A stretch of 64,000 nucleotides of DNA from Burkholderia latens (GCF_902499045.1 NZ_CABVPL010000005.1:62001-126000); one strand, 5' to 3'. Shown: positions 9,325-16,927, numbered from the stretch's first letter. Numbers and translations: made by a program. The notes: generated by a model from the letters alone, not told the origin.

Positions 9325-9869
9325 GCCCCCTGATCCTCGCTATCCGCCGTGCTTTTCACAGGTCGGTCGTTCCGATCGCCGAACAGCGCGCCGATCGTCT
9401 GGCGAGCGCGCGACAGGCGGCTCATGATGGTACCGACGGGTACGTCGAGCGCTTCGGCCGCTTCGCTATAGCTGAATCCTTCCACGCCAACCAGCAGCAT
9501 GACGACGCGCTGCGTTTCGGGCAACTGCTGCACGGCCCTGACGATCTGCGCGTCCATGATCTGCTGTTCGAACGTCGGCGCAGCGGGATCGGAGACGGTT
9601 TCGAGAAGCTCGTCGTCCCAGTCCATACCGGAGCGCCGACGCACGCTGCGCGCGCGCAGTTCGTTGAGCCACGTGGATTGCACGATCGAAAACATCCAGC
9701 TGAGCGGCGCGGTTCCGGGGCGCAGCTGATGCGCACGTTCGAGCGCGCGCACGCACGCGGCCTGCACGAGATCCTCGGCATCGTGGCGGTCGCCGGAAAT
9801 GCGCAGCGCGAACGTCCAGAGACGAGGAAGCATGGCTGGGAGCATCGCGGACAGTTCGGCTGCGGTCAT
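9321..9869 (-). CDS. ECF-type RNA polymerase sigma factor
   Basis: 182 residues. Region 2 spans about residues 8-80 (HDAEDLVQAACVRALERAH; PLSWMFSIVQSTWLNELR) and region 4 about 110-165 (LPETQRVVMLLVGVEGFSYSEAAEALDVPVGTIMSRLSRAR). It has no C-terminal extension. It is closely related over its whole length to the sigma factor at 16928-17476, which is the same length. Its gene overlaps the anti-sigma gene by four bases. A GGATACATGNNNGATAC element lies 50-66 bases upstream of the start, suggesting control by the same factor that acts at other promoters of this island. Confidence 0.93.
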   Translation of the reverse strand: MTAAELSAMLPAMLPRLWTFALRISGDRHDAEDLVQAACVRALERAHQLRPGTAPLSWMFSIVQSTWLNELRARSVRRRSGMDWDDELLETVSDPAAPTFEQQIMDAQIVRAVQQLPETQRVVMLLVGVEGFSYSEAAEALDVPVGTIMSRLSRARQTIGALFGDRNDRPVKSTADSEDQGA

Positions 9870-9918
9870 CTACGTCGACCCTCGCGCGGGGCAGCCGAGC
9901 CAACGTTGAGCAACGGCA

Positions 9919-9935
9919 GTATCTGGCATGTATCC
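9919..9935 (-). promoter_or_regulatory. GATAC direct-repeat element upstream of ECF sigma gene
   Basis: Read on the minus strand the site is GGATACATGCCAGATAC: GATAC units start 11 bases apart, one helical turn. The same pattern occurs at 13521, 16457 and 10737 in other intergenic regions of the island. It lies 50 bases upstream of the sigma start codon, compatible with an activator site or part of the promoter. Binding protein unknown; the FixJ-type regulator at 15339-16007 is the nearest candidate. Confidence 0.5.
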
Positions 9936-10048
9936 ATGGATTTTGGCGAAATTGAGCGGGCATCCCCCGCCAGTCCAGTAAACAACTGGATGGCCCGGAT
10001 ATTCCATCCGCCGCGACGCGAACGTACGTGCTTCGCCGGCGCAGGTCC

Positions 10049-10213
10049 TCACGGCGCTTCGGACGCCGCCGCGGCCGGCTCGCGCCCGGCGACCGGCGCG
10101 GCCCGCAAGGCCGCCGGCGCGAATGCGAGCCCGCCGAGGCCTGCCGCGGCGGTGGCCGGCGCGAGACCGAGCCAGCCGCGCCGGTCGGTGCCGCGGCCGG
10201 CCTTCATGCCCAT
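10049..10213 (-). CDS. Short ORF with twin-arginine-like signal, possible gene remnant
   Basis: 54 codons from ATG 10213. The sequence reads as a signal peptide: charged start, DRRGWLGLAPATAAAG resembling the twin-arginine consensus, a hydrophobic stretch, then a small-residue-rich tail ending in ASEAP before the stop. There is no mature domain. It lies between ohr and the ECF sigma gene on the same strand. Either a very small exported protein or the 5' stub of a lost Tat-exported enzyme. The ribosome binding site is weak. The remainder of 9870-10243 holds the sigma-gene upstream region. Confidence 0.35.
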   Translation of the reverse strand: MGMKAGRGTDRRGWLGLAPATAAAGLGGLAFAPAALRAAPVAGREPAAAASEAP

Positions 10214-10243
10214 CCCGAAGCTGCTCAGCGCGAACGATGCGTG

Positions 10244-10660
10244 TCACACCACGCTGACGACCACGTCGATGTTGCCGCGCGTGGCCTTCGAATACGGGCA
10301 CGTCTGATGTGCCGCGTCGACCAGCGCTCGCGCGACCTCGGCATCGAGCCCCGGCACGCCGACGTTCAGCCGCGCCTGCAGGAAGTACGCGCCATCCGCG
10401 ACGACGAGATCGATCTCCGCATCGACGTGCGTGTCGCGCGGCAGCGCAATCTTCATCCGCTGCGCAGCGAGGCCCATCGCGCCGATGAAGCATGCCGACC
10501 AGCCGGCCGCGAACAGTTGCTCGGGATTGGTGCCGGGTGCGGCCGATCCCGGGCCGGACAGCTTCACGTCGAGGCGCCCGTCGGCGCTGCGGGCCGCGCC
10601 GTCTCGTCCGCCGGTGGTGTGGGTCTTGCCGGTGTACAGCACTTTGGGTTCCATGCTCAT
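10244..10660 (-). CDS. ohr: Organic hydroperoxide resistance protein (Ohr/OsmC family)
   Basis: 138 residues, normal length for Ohr. The two active-site cysteines are C57 (GWSACFIGA) and C121 (HQTCPYSKAT); R19 and E47 of the active site are also in place. Ohr is a dimeric thiol peroxidase that reduces organic and fatty-acid hydroperoxides, recycled through lipoylated proteins. No OhrR (MarR) gene is adjacent, so the usual regulator is not local; instead the upstream region carries a 48-base direct-repeat module shared with the promoter of the DUF4148 gene. Divergent from the exported cupin gene. Confidence 0.9.
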   Translation of the reverse strand: MSMEPKVLYTGKTHTTGGRDGAARSADGRLDVKLSGPGSAAPGTNPEQLFAAGWSACFIGAMGLAAQRMKIALPRDTHVDAEIDLVVADGAYFLQARLNVGVPGLDAEVARALVDAAHQTCPYSKATRGNIDVVVSVV

Positions 10661-10736
10661 GATCGGTCTCGCGTTGAACGGTGGTGGATGAATGGTCGAC
10701 GGATCCCGTCGTCACGAAGCATTAGAGCGAGACCAC

Positions 10737-10784
10737 GTATCCGCAATGTGTCTCGGGTGGCGGTCATTGCAACGCCATGTGTCC
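10737..10784 (-). promoter_or_regulatory. Two-box regulatory module between ohr and cupin gene
   Basis: On the minus strand, box 1 begins at 10783 (GACACATGGCGTTGCAA) and box 2 at 10752 (GACACATTGCGGATAC), exactly 31 bases (three helical turns) apart. The module at 16426-16473 has the same two boxes in the same order with the same 31-base spacing. It lies 77-124 bases upstream of ohr and also within reach of the divergent cupin gene at 10934. Likely binding region for a dimeric or tandem-binding regulator. Confidence 0.6.
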
Positions 10785-10933
10785 AACCCGGCCCGCGACA
10801 CATCGAGAAACAAACCGACCGGCGCTTTTTCGGTATTTGATGAACGAGCACGCGTTTTTTCCGACAGAATGACGCCGCAATGGCGCGCATCCTTTCGCGC
10901 CGTCACGAACGACAACACAAGGAGCGTTGAACG

Positions 10934-11416
10934 ATGCACGAATACGCACTGGCCGCGCTGATATTCGCCGGCGTCACGATCTCGAGCGCCGCGTACGCGG
11001 AGACGATCAAGCCGATCAAGGCGTCGAAGTCCGATCTTGCCGGTGCGATATTCGCGCGCACCGGTGCGGTGACGACTGCCGACCACGGGGTGCACGGCAC
11101 GGACGTCGTAACGTTCACGTCCACCGACAACGCCTACCAGACCGGCGTGTACCGGTCCGGGCCTGCGCACGAGGAAATCGCCGGTCCGCAGGGATTGCCG
11201 TACAACGAGTTCCTGTACTTTCTGTCGGGCAGCGTGACGCTGACGTCGTCGGACGGTTCCGTGATGGTGGTGAAGACGGGCGAAGCCGTCACGCTCCCGA
11301 AGGGATGGACCGGACGTTTCGATACGCCCGGCTATACCAAGCTCTACGCGACCTACGGCCCCGGCGATTCAAAAAATCAGACGGGCGCCGCGAGACGCCC
11401 GCAAGCGGCGGAATAG
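10934..11416 (+). CDS. Exported cupin-domain protein
   Basis: 160 residues with a signal peptide (cleavage after SSAAYA, residue 22). The single small beta-barrel domain has the cupin pattern of the Cupin_3/DUF861 type: EFLYFLSGSVTLTSSDGS followed by VKTGEAVTLPKGWTGRF. It would be a periplasmic small-molecule or metal-binding protein; catalytic activity cannot be assigned. AAGGAGCG precedes the ATG. It is divergent from ohr and shares the intergenic regulatory module, so it probably belongs to the same response. Confidence 0.75.
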   Translation: MHEYALAALIFAGVTISSAAYAETIKPIKASKSDLAGAIFARTGAVTTADHGVHGTDVVTFTSTDNAYQTGVYRSGPAHEEIAGPQGLPYNEFLYFLSGSVTLTSSDGSVMVVKTGEAVTLPKGWTGRFDTPGYTKLYATYGPGDSKNQTGAARRPQAAE

Positions 11417-11542
11417 CGCGCCGTGTCGGGGTGTTCCGTTGATGCACGCCATTCCTCCGGAGTGAAACGGTGCAACACGCGCAGCAGGCGATCACGAATC
11501 CGCTGACGCCCGCGCACCGACGCGGCCCGGCGCGCGCAGTAT

Positions 11543-12736
11543 TCAGACCGCCGCCAGCGTCGCCCGCTTGCGGTGCTCGACAACGGAGAGAAACAGCGCC
11601 GCGAGTCCGCAGGCGGCGATGAGCATCAGCAACATCGTCCTGCCCATGCTGACCAGCACGAGGCTGCCGAGCGCAGGGAAACCGAACACGCCGACGAAGT
11701 ACGATGCGACGAACCACGTGAGCACCGCGCGCCGGTGTCGCGCGTCGGCGCCGTTGACGGCTTGCGCCTGGACGATCGGATAGATGAGGCCATATCCGGT
11801 GCCGAGCAGCACTGCACTGGCCGAATGAAGCAGCGCGTTGTGCGGCACCGCGAACGTCACCGCCACGCTGAGTATCATGAAACCGAGGAGGATCTGCGTG
11901 GTCGCATTGACCCGCATCCTGATCACGAGCGCGCTGAGCAGCCAGCGCGTCACGACCACCGTCGCCGAATAGGCACCGAAGAACGTCCCGGCCGTCACGC
12001 CGGTTTCCTGTGCCATCGACATCTGGAACGTCATCAGCCCCGAGAAAACGCTCGAGCCGAGCGCGATGATCGCGATCGGATAGATCGCGCGCGTGCGGAC
12101 CACCGCACCGATTTCCCGGATCCACCGTTCGCGTACCGGCGGCGCCACAGGCAGCGACGCGGGCGACAGCCGGCCGAAACACTCCAGCATCACCGCGGCC
12201 ATCGCGCACAAGCCGCCGACGGTGAAAAACACGGTGCCGGTCGTCCAGTGCCAGTTGCGTATCGCGAGCGCCGCGAACGCCGGGCCGCCGCCGACGCCCG
12301 CCATCTGAAACGACCCGAACCGCAGGAACCAGCGCTCGCGCTCCGCATCGGCCGTCCGTTCCGCGAGCATCATCGGCGCGGCGAGGTAGAAACCACCCCA
12401 GCCGACTCCGACGAGCAAGCCGGGTACGAAGCTCAGCGAGCCGGTGCGGCCGATCCATGCGAAGCCGACGACGCCCGTGCCAACCACGAGCGCAGCCAGT
12501 GCGGTCGTGCGTGCAGTCCCGATGCAATGCGCGAGCCACGCGACCAGCGGAACGCCGATCAGCGCACCCACCATCGCTTCGGCCAGCGCAACGCCGGTGT
12601 CGGCGTCGTCTCCGCCTGCCGAGCGGAAATGCATCGACAGCAGGAACGTCGCACCGTATCCGCACGCAGTCAGCAGCGCACCGAGCAGCACGAATGATGC
12701 AGTGCGCAGCGACATCGTACGTGGATCGGACATCAT
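11543..12736 (-). CDS. MFS transporter of unknown substrate
   Basis: 397 residues with about twelve hydrophobic segments, starting MMSDPRTMSLRTASFVLLGALLTACGYG. The cytoplasmic central loop around residues 195-215 (LPVAPPVRERWIREIGAVVRTRA) separates two six-helix halves. Motif A is degenerate, so the family is uncertain; it resembles exporter-type or YfcJ/YbfB-like MFS proteins. It lies downstream of the DUF3331 gene on the same strand with a 105-base gap, so may be co-transcribed with it. Confidence 0.72.
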   Translation of the reverse strand: MMSDPRTMSLRTASFVLLGALLTACGYGATFLLSMHFRSAGGDDADTGVALAEAMVGALIGVPLVAWLAHCIGTARTTALAALVVGTGVVGFAWIGRTGSLSFVPGLLVGVGWGGFYLAAPMMLAERTADAERERWFLRFGSFQMAGVGGGPAFAALAIRNWHWTTGTVFFTVGGLCAMAAVMLECFGRLSPASLPVAPPVRERWIREIGAVVRTRAIYPIAIIALGSSVFSGLMTFQMSMAQETGVTAGTFFGAYSATVVVTRWLLSALVIRMRVNATTQILLGFMILSVAVTFAVPHNALLHSASAVLLGTGYGLIYPIVQAQAVNGADARHRRAVLTWFVASYFVGVFGFPALGSLVLVSMGRTMLLMLIAACGLAALFLSVVEHRKRATLAAV

Positions 12737-12841
12737 GTCTCCCCTGGTGTCGAGATTGCGATTGGAGCGGCGCGCCGCGCGTAACCGGCAGCGGCCCGTC
12801 GCGCGGCCAACAGGTACTGCAGATCGCGCGCGCCGCGCGAT

Positions 12842-13270
12842 CTAAGGCCCGGGCCGCTGCGCTATCGCCGTCGCCAGAATCATCAGGTCCCGACCCGACG
12901 GCGCGCACGAGTCGCCGGCATGTGGATGGAACACCGGATCCCCACGGTTGATACGGCGCGCTGTCAACGCGCAAACCGCTGCGCCGCCGGCAACACCCCT
13001 GCACCAGATCTGTTCGGTGGAGCGCCCCAGACACGGGTCGCTCCACGAGATACTGATGGCGCTCGACGAAATCCGTCTCACGATCACGAGGTTGGCCGGC
13101 CGCGTCGCCGCCCGCCGCGAATCGGCGCCGGCGCGCGTCATCGCGATCGCCCGGCGCCTCGTGCGGCTCGTCCACGGCCGCTTCGCGCACGCCTCGAGTT
13201 GCTCGGCGGACGGATCAAGAACGTTCAACAGGACCCGAACCACGATATTGTCTTCGGATAGTGCGATCAT
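12842..13270 (-). CDS. DUF3331 domain protein (paralogue A)
   Basis: 142 residues from ATG 13270, which has GGAG nine bases upstream; the much longer open frame beyond is non-coding. The C-terminal 75 residues carry the DUF3331 pattern: ISISWSDPCLGRSTEQIW, then AVCALTARRINRGDPVF and RDLMILATAI. It aligns without gaps at the start with paralogue B at 18100-18558 (both begin M..L.E..I..R.L.NVLDPS). The family is typical of Burkholderia and has no known function; absence of a signal peptide suggests a cytoplasmic protein. Its upstream region holds two clusters of GATAC repeats. Confidence 0.75.
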   Translation of the reverse strand: MIALSEDNIVVRVLLNVLDPSAEQLEACAKRPWTSRTRRRAIAMTRAGADSRRAATRPANLVIVRRISSSAISISWSDPCLGRSTEQIWCRGVAGGAAVCALTARRINRGDPVFHPHAGDSCAPSGRDLMILATAIAQRPGP

Positions 13271-13367
13271 CGAATCGATCTCCGGCAGCCTGAATGGGCG
13301 GGGCTCGCACCTCGCCGCACGCGTCGGTGCGACGTCGTGCCCCGCTTGCCGATTGGACCTTCGCCAT

Positions 13368-13405
13368 GTATCTGGCGTATGTCGCGGGCGTATCGCGATG
13401 TATCC
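13368..13405 (-). promoter_or_regulatory. Four phased GATAC/GACAT half-sites upstream of DUF3331 gene
   Basis: On the minus strand, half-sites start at 13404 (GATACATC), 13394 (GATACGCC), 13383 (GACATACG) and 13372 (GATACATGG). The spacings are 10, 11 and 11 bases, one helical turn each, so all lie on the same face of the helix. It sits 98-135 bases upstream of the DUF3331 start codon. The regular phasing argues for cooperative binding of a regulator. Confidence 0.55.
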
Positions 13406-13520
13406 GGCGATCCGTCCGTGCTCCGCGGCACGGTAGTGACTTTCACGGTGCGCGGCGTGCGCGTGTCGGCGTCGACATGGGCGGTGTCCTGTGGCTCCCG
13501 AGCAAATTCCAGAAAGAGCC

Positions 13521-13556
13521 GGATACATGCGCGATACGTCCGGCACATTGTTGCAA
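13521..13556 (+). promoter_or_regulatory. GATAC repeat plus TTGCAA box
   Basis: GGATACATGCGCGATAC at 13521-13537 is followed, 21 bases from its GATAC start, by GCACATTGTTGCAA ending at 13556. These are the same two box types as in the 10.7 kb and 16.4 kb modules but in reverse order and two turns apart. It lies in the 338-base gap between the sensor kinase stop and the DUF3331 start; apart from this and the array at 13368 I see nothing in that gap. Confidence 0.5.
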
Positions 13557-13608
13557 AGGGCTCCTGTTGTACGATTCATTGACGACGCCGCCCGCAGCAT
13601 CGATGACG

Positions 13609-14688
13609 TCATGCAGGCGCAAGCGGCAGTGTCACTCTCGCCTCGAGACCGCCGGTGCTGCGATTGTTCAGTTGCAGTTCCCCCTGCATCGCCTGCGTCA
13701 GCCGACGCGCGATCGCGAGTCCCAGCCCCGAACCCGGCGCACGCGCCGATGTCTGCGGTGCCCGATACCAGGGTTTGAACACCGCCTCCAGTTCCGCCGG
13801 CACGATGCCCGGCCCCGAATCCACCACCGTCAGCATCACGCGCCGCGCGTCGACCCGCACACACACGCGGACGTCCTCACCGTAGCGCAGCGCATTGTCG
13901 ATCAGGTTGACGAGCACGCGGCGCAGCGCGTGCGGAAAGGTCACGAGCGGAAGACCCACGCGCCCGTCGAGAGCGATGCTCTGGCCAGCATCCCGATAGT
14001 TGCCGACCAGCGCACCAAGCAACGCGTCCGCGTCGACGCGGCGCGGCGGCTCCGGCACGCTGCACTGCAGCCGTGCACACGCGAGGCTCGCGTCGACGAG
14101 TTCGCCCATCTCCGCAAGATCGCGCTCGATCGCATCGCGCAAGCCGCCGTCGTCGAGCATCGCGCTGCGCAGCATCAGCCGCGTGAGCGGCGTACGAAGA
14201 TCGTGCGCATAGGCGGCCAGCACATGGAGCAATTCCGTCATGCTGTCCGCATGATGCCGGTGCGCGCCGTTGATCGCGCGCGCGAGTTTGGCTATCGACG
14301 GCGCACCGTGCTGAAGCAACGCATCGGGCAGCGCTTCGATGCCGTTGTCCTCGATGGCCGCGGCGAGGCGGCCAATGGTCGCGTCCAGTCTCATCAGGCC
14401 CAGCAATCTCAGCCACAGCACGGCCGCGACCAATGCAACGACACTCGCCGATGCAACGGCGATCAGCAGCTGATGACTCGCTGCCGTATGCAACGCATGC
14501 GCGAGCATTCCGCGCATGTCGTACATCGCCGCCGCGATCGGCAGCACACCGGCCATGAGCATGAAGCGCACCGGCCACACGACGAGCTCGCGCGCATGCG
14601 CGGACAGCGCGCGGGCGATGCTGCGCAGCGCGCGCGTGAACCGGGACTCAAACAAGGCCCCTGACGATAACGTAGGAATGTTCGCCAT
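13609..14688 (-). CDS. Sensor histidine kinase (EnvZ-like, short sensor)
   Basis: 359 residues. Two membrane segments at about 38-56 and 73-97 enclose only ~17 residues, so there is almost no periplasmic sensor. A HAMP-like linker follows (about 97-145), then the phospho-accepting H162 in AYAHDLRTPLTRLMLR, the N box NLIDNALRYG, and the G boxes DSGPGIV and GSGLGLAIARRL. It should autophosphorylate and pass phosphate to a response regulator. The adjacent co-directional regulators at 14825 and 15339 are possible partners, though their receivers are of the FixJ type, which more often pairs with the other kinase at 19389. Confidence 0.9.
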   Translation of the reverse strand: MANIPTLSSGALFESRFTRALRSIARALSAHARELVVWPVRFMLMAGVLPIAAAMYDMRGMLAHALHTAASHQLLIAVASASVVALVAAVLWLRLLGLMRLDATIGRLAAAIEDNGIEALPDALLQHGAPSIAKLARAINGAHRHHADSMTELLHVLAAYAHDLRTPLTRLMLRSAMLDDGGLRDAIERDLAEMGELVDASLACARLQCSVPEPPRRVDADALLGALVGNYRDAGQSIALDGRVGLPLVTFPHALRRVLVNLIDNALRYGEDVRVCVRVDARRVMLTVVDSGPGIVPAELEAVFKPWYRAPQTSARAPGSGLGLAIARRLTQAMQGELQLNNRSTGGLEARVTLPLAPA

Positions 14689-14824
14689 CTTCGTTCTCCT
14701 GTCGCCGTCGCGGTAGACGGTACGAGACAGATGAAAACACGCACATGGGGCCCCGCACCATCAAACAAGCGGCCATCCACCCCCTACGAAGGTTTAGGTT
14801 GGCGTCGCACAGAATGGCCGGCGA

Positions 14825-15208
14825 TCAGGCGTAACCGAGCGCACGGGCCAGCCACGCTTCGAGTTCCCGCGCGTCGACAGGTTTTTCAAGCAGACACAGC
14901 GCGGCGCTCGCGCGCACGCGCTCGCGTTCGCGCATGGTCGCGAACGCCGCGATGAACAGTGTGGGGATGCACAGGCCGAGCGTTTCGATCCGGGCCAGCA
15001 GGTCGATGCCATCCATCGCCGGCATCCGGACGTCGCAGATCAGGCAACCCGCGCGTGACAGCACGTCCGACGCGAGGAATGCCGCACCCGACGCGAACTC
15101 GCACGCACTTGCGCCCAGTGAACGCACGAGGCTTCTGACAGCGGCGCGTACGAACGGATCGTCGTCGACAATCGCTACGAGATCGGTGACTGAAAGTGAA
15201 AGAGGCAT
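14825..15208 (-). CDS. Response regulator consisting of a receiver domain only
   Basis: 127 residues from ATG 15208 (MPLSLSVTDLVAIVDDD); an alternative start at 15247 would add 13 residues. The acidic triad is present (DDD at 15-17), the phospho-acceptor is D59 in ICDVRMPAMDG and the switch Lys is K109 in LLEKPVD. No output domain follows. The receiver resembles the FixJ/NodW group. Single-domain regulators act as phosphate sinks, shuttles or protein-protein switches; here it probably modulates the neighbouring kinases and the FixJ-type regulator. Confidence 0.85.
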   Translation of the reverse strand: MPLSLSVTDLVAIVDDDPFVRAAVRSLVRSLGASACEFASGAAFLASDVLSRAGCLICDVRMPAMDGIDLLARIETLGLCIPTLFIAAFATMRERERVRASAALCLLEKPVDARELEAWLARALGYA

Positions 15209-15338
15209 CCGTGCTGAGGGCAAGCGGAACGGACCGGCCCGTCCCACATACTGCGAACCAAATCGCCAGCATACCGCCGCTCCGCCACGGCGCCACCATA
15301 TCTACGTATGGGTCGGCCTTCCGCCGACGGCGCCGCCG

Positions 15339-16007
15339 CTAGCGGACGGGCACCTCGATGCCGAGCGCACTCATCTTGCGCACCAGCTCGGCGACCGACC
15401 GGCATTTCATCTTTCGCATCGCCTGGCCGCGATGGATCTTCGCCGTGATCTCCGCAATGCCCATGTTCCCCGCCACCTGCTTGTTCATGAGCCCCGTCGC
15501 GACGTGCTGCAGCACCTCGCGTTCGCGCGGCGTCAGCGACTCCCAGCATTCGCGCAGGTCCAGCAGCGACTGAGTGGCCTCCAGCCGCTTCGCGTCGCGC
15601 TCGAGCGCCGCAACCACTGCATCGATCATTTCCTGATCGTGAAACGGCTTGGTCAGAAAATCCATCGCACCCGCCTTCATCGCCTTCACCGTCATCGCGA
15701 TGTCGCCGTGCCCCGTCATGAAGATGATCGGCATCTGCGGACCGCCGTTCTCGACCAGCGACTTCTGGAACGCGATCCCGCTCTGCCCGCGCAACCGAAC
15801 GTCGAGCACGAGGCACGATGGCCCATTGCCCTTGGGCGCCGCGAGAAACGCTTCGGTCGACGCAAATGCGTACACCTCCAGGCCGATCGAGCGCAGCAGG
15901 CCGATCAGCGCGGCACGCACGAATTCGTCGTCGTCGACCACGTAGACGACACGGCCACTCCGGTCTTCGGATGAAAGCGCCACGCTTGACATTCTGATCT
16001 CGGGCAT
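15339..16007 (-). CDS. FixJ/NarL-type response regulator
   Basis: 222 residues from ATG 16007 (MPEIRMSSVALS). The receiver occupies residues about 18-135 with D69 (LVLDVRLRG) as phospho-acceptor and K120 (FLTKPF). The LuxR-type helix-turn-helix covers about 150-212 (LTPREREVLQHVATGLMNKQVAG; KIHRGQAMRKM). FixJ-like regulators are usually phosphorylated by kinases of the AASIVHE-QP type, which matches the kinase at 19389-20771. It is the best local candidate to bind the GATAC direct repeats. A GATAC pair on its own strand lies about 400 bases upstream. Confidence 0.9.
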   Translation of the reverse strand: MPEIRMSSVALSSEDRSGRVVYVVDDDEFVRAALIGLLRSIGLEVYAFASTEAFLAAPKGNGPSCLVLDVRLRGQSGIAFQKSLVENGGPQMPIIFMTGHGDIAMTVKAMKAGAMDFLTKPFHDQEMIDAVVAALERDAKRLEATQSLLDLRECWESLTPREREVLQHVATGLMNKQVAGNMGIAEITAKIHRGQAMRKMKCRSVAELVRKMSALGIEVPVR

Positions 16008-16398
16008 TGCAAATCTTCGCTTGTGAATGTGCTGGACGGCCGCAGGCGGTTCGAACGCATCGCGACGCACGCCGTGCTGCTCCCGCTCGATGCGGCGATG
16101 CCGCCGTTGCGCCCGTTGCGCCCGTTCGGCCGGACACGCTGCCGCGATGCGCGCGAGCGATGACCCCCAAACGCTCGCGGACCCACTCTGCCTACACCCC
16201 TGAAAACACGCACCCTCTGTCGATTATTCCAGTCGCAATTCGCCGCTGCAACCGCGAGCCGCGCATCGGCGGTTCATGCGCGTCGTCGATTTCATCACAC
16301 GCACGGCGGTTGACCATCCTCCGGCGCGGAAGCGGGCGCAAACATCGCGCGCAGAACCGTCTTCGCCCCGGCCCGGCGAGCCGCCACCGCACGCATGC

Positions 16399-16415
16399 GT
16401 ATCCAAATGTATCGG
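16399..16415 (-). promoter_or_regulatory. GATAC direct repeat facing the FixJ-type gene
   Basis: On the minus strand the site reads CCGATACATTTGGATAC, with GATAC units 10 bases apart. It lies 14 bases from the plus-strand two-box module at 16426, in the ~590-base divergent region between the FixJ-type regulator and the DUF4148 gene. It may serve the regulator gene (autoregulation) or extend the neighbouring module. The rest of 16008-16398 shows nothing recognisable. Confidence 0.45.
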
Positions 16416-16425
16416 GGTTTCGCAT

Positions 16426-16473
16426 CGATACATGGCATTGCAAAACGGCGCGCACCGGACACATGCGAGATAC
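16426..16473 (+). promoter_or_regulatory. Two-box regulatory module upstream of DUF4148 gene
   Basis: Box 1 begins at 16427 (GATACATGGCATTGCAA) and box 2 at 16458 (GACACATGCGAGATAC), 31 bases apart. Over this stretch it matches the module at 10737-10784 (minus strand) at 31 of 52 aligned positions, with the matches concentrated in the two boxes. It is oriented towards the DUF4148 gene, whose start is 128 bases downstream, and the ECF sigma gene that follows it. Confidence 0.6.
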
Positions 16474-16600
16474 CTTTCCGGCGCTCAATACACCCACGGC
16501 GAGACCTGATGCCAGCCACGGCGCGGCGCCCGCTGCGGGCGTCCGCCGCCATCCGGTACCCGCGAATACGTTCCGATCCATCCGTCACCAGGAGATACAC

Positions 16601-16831
16601 ATGAATGCCTCGAAATTCACCTTCGCGCTCGCCGCGCTTGCAACCACTGCGTCGGTCTACGCGGCGTCTCCCGCCGAGCCGATCACCGGAAATCAAGGCG
16701 CAGCGATCGTCACGCAATGGGCGCCGGCCGCATCGATGCCGAAGACCCGCTCGGAAGTCCGCCACGAACTCGCGCTGGCGCGGCAGAACGGCGAACTCGA
16801 CGCGCTCAGGAAACTGTATTCCGGGCATTGA
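16601..16831 (+). CDS. DUF4148 family small secreted protein
   Basis: 76 residues with AGGAG seven bases before ATG 16601. A signal peptide is cleaved after SVYA (about residue 20), leaving a ~55-residue periplasmic peptide ending in the family signature KTRSEVRHELALARQNGELDAL-KLY. DUF4148 proteins are numerous and strongly induced in Burkholderia, of unknown function. It precedes the second ECF sigma gene by about 96 bases on the same strand and is preceded by the two-box module. Confidence 0.85.
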   Translation: MNASKFTFALAALATTASVYAASPAEPITGNQGAAIVTQWAPAASMPKTRSEVRHELALARQNGELDALRKLYSGH

Positions 16832-16927
16832 ACGCCCGCCCTGCCATCCGGCCCGGCACCGGCGCGCACCGCCGGCGCCCGGGCCGTCACCGTGTTGCCC
16901 CACGACATCGGGCACGCCCGCCGGTCC

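Noticed and set aside
9955-9970. GCGGG-CATC-CCCCGC hairpin as terminator of ohr
   Set aside because: Short stem, no T run, and far from the ohr stop; GC-rich palindromes of this size are expected by chance here.
13271-13864. N-terminal extension of DUF3331 A by almost 200 codons
   Set aside because: The extension overlaps the sensor kinase gene and the regulatory repeats; the ATG at 13270 has its own ribosome binding site and aligns with the paralogue.
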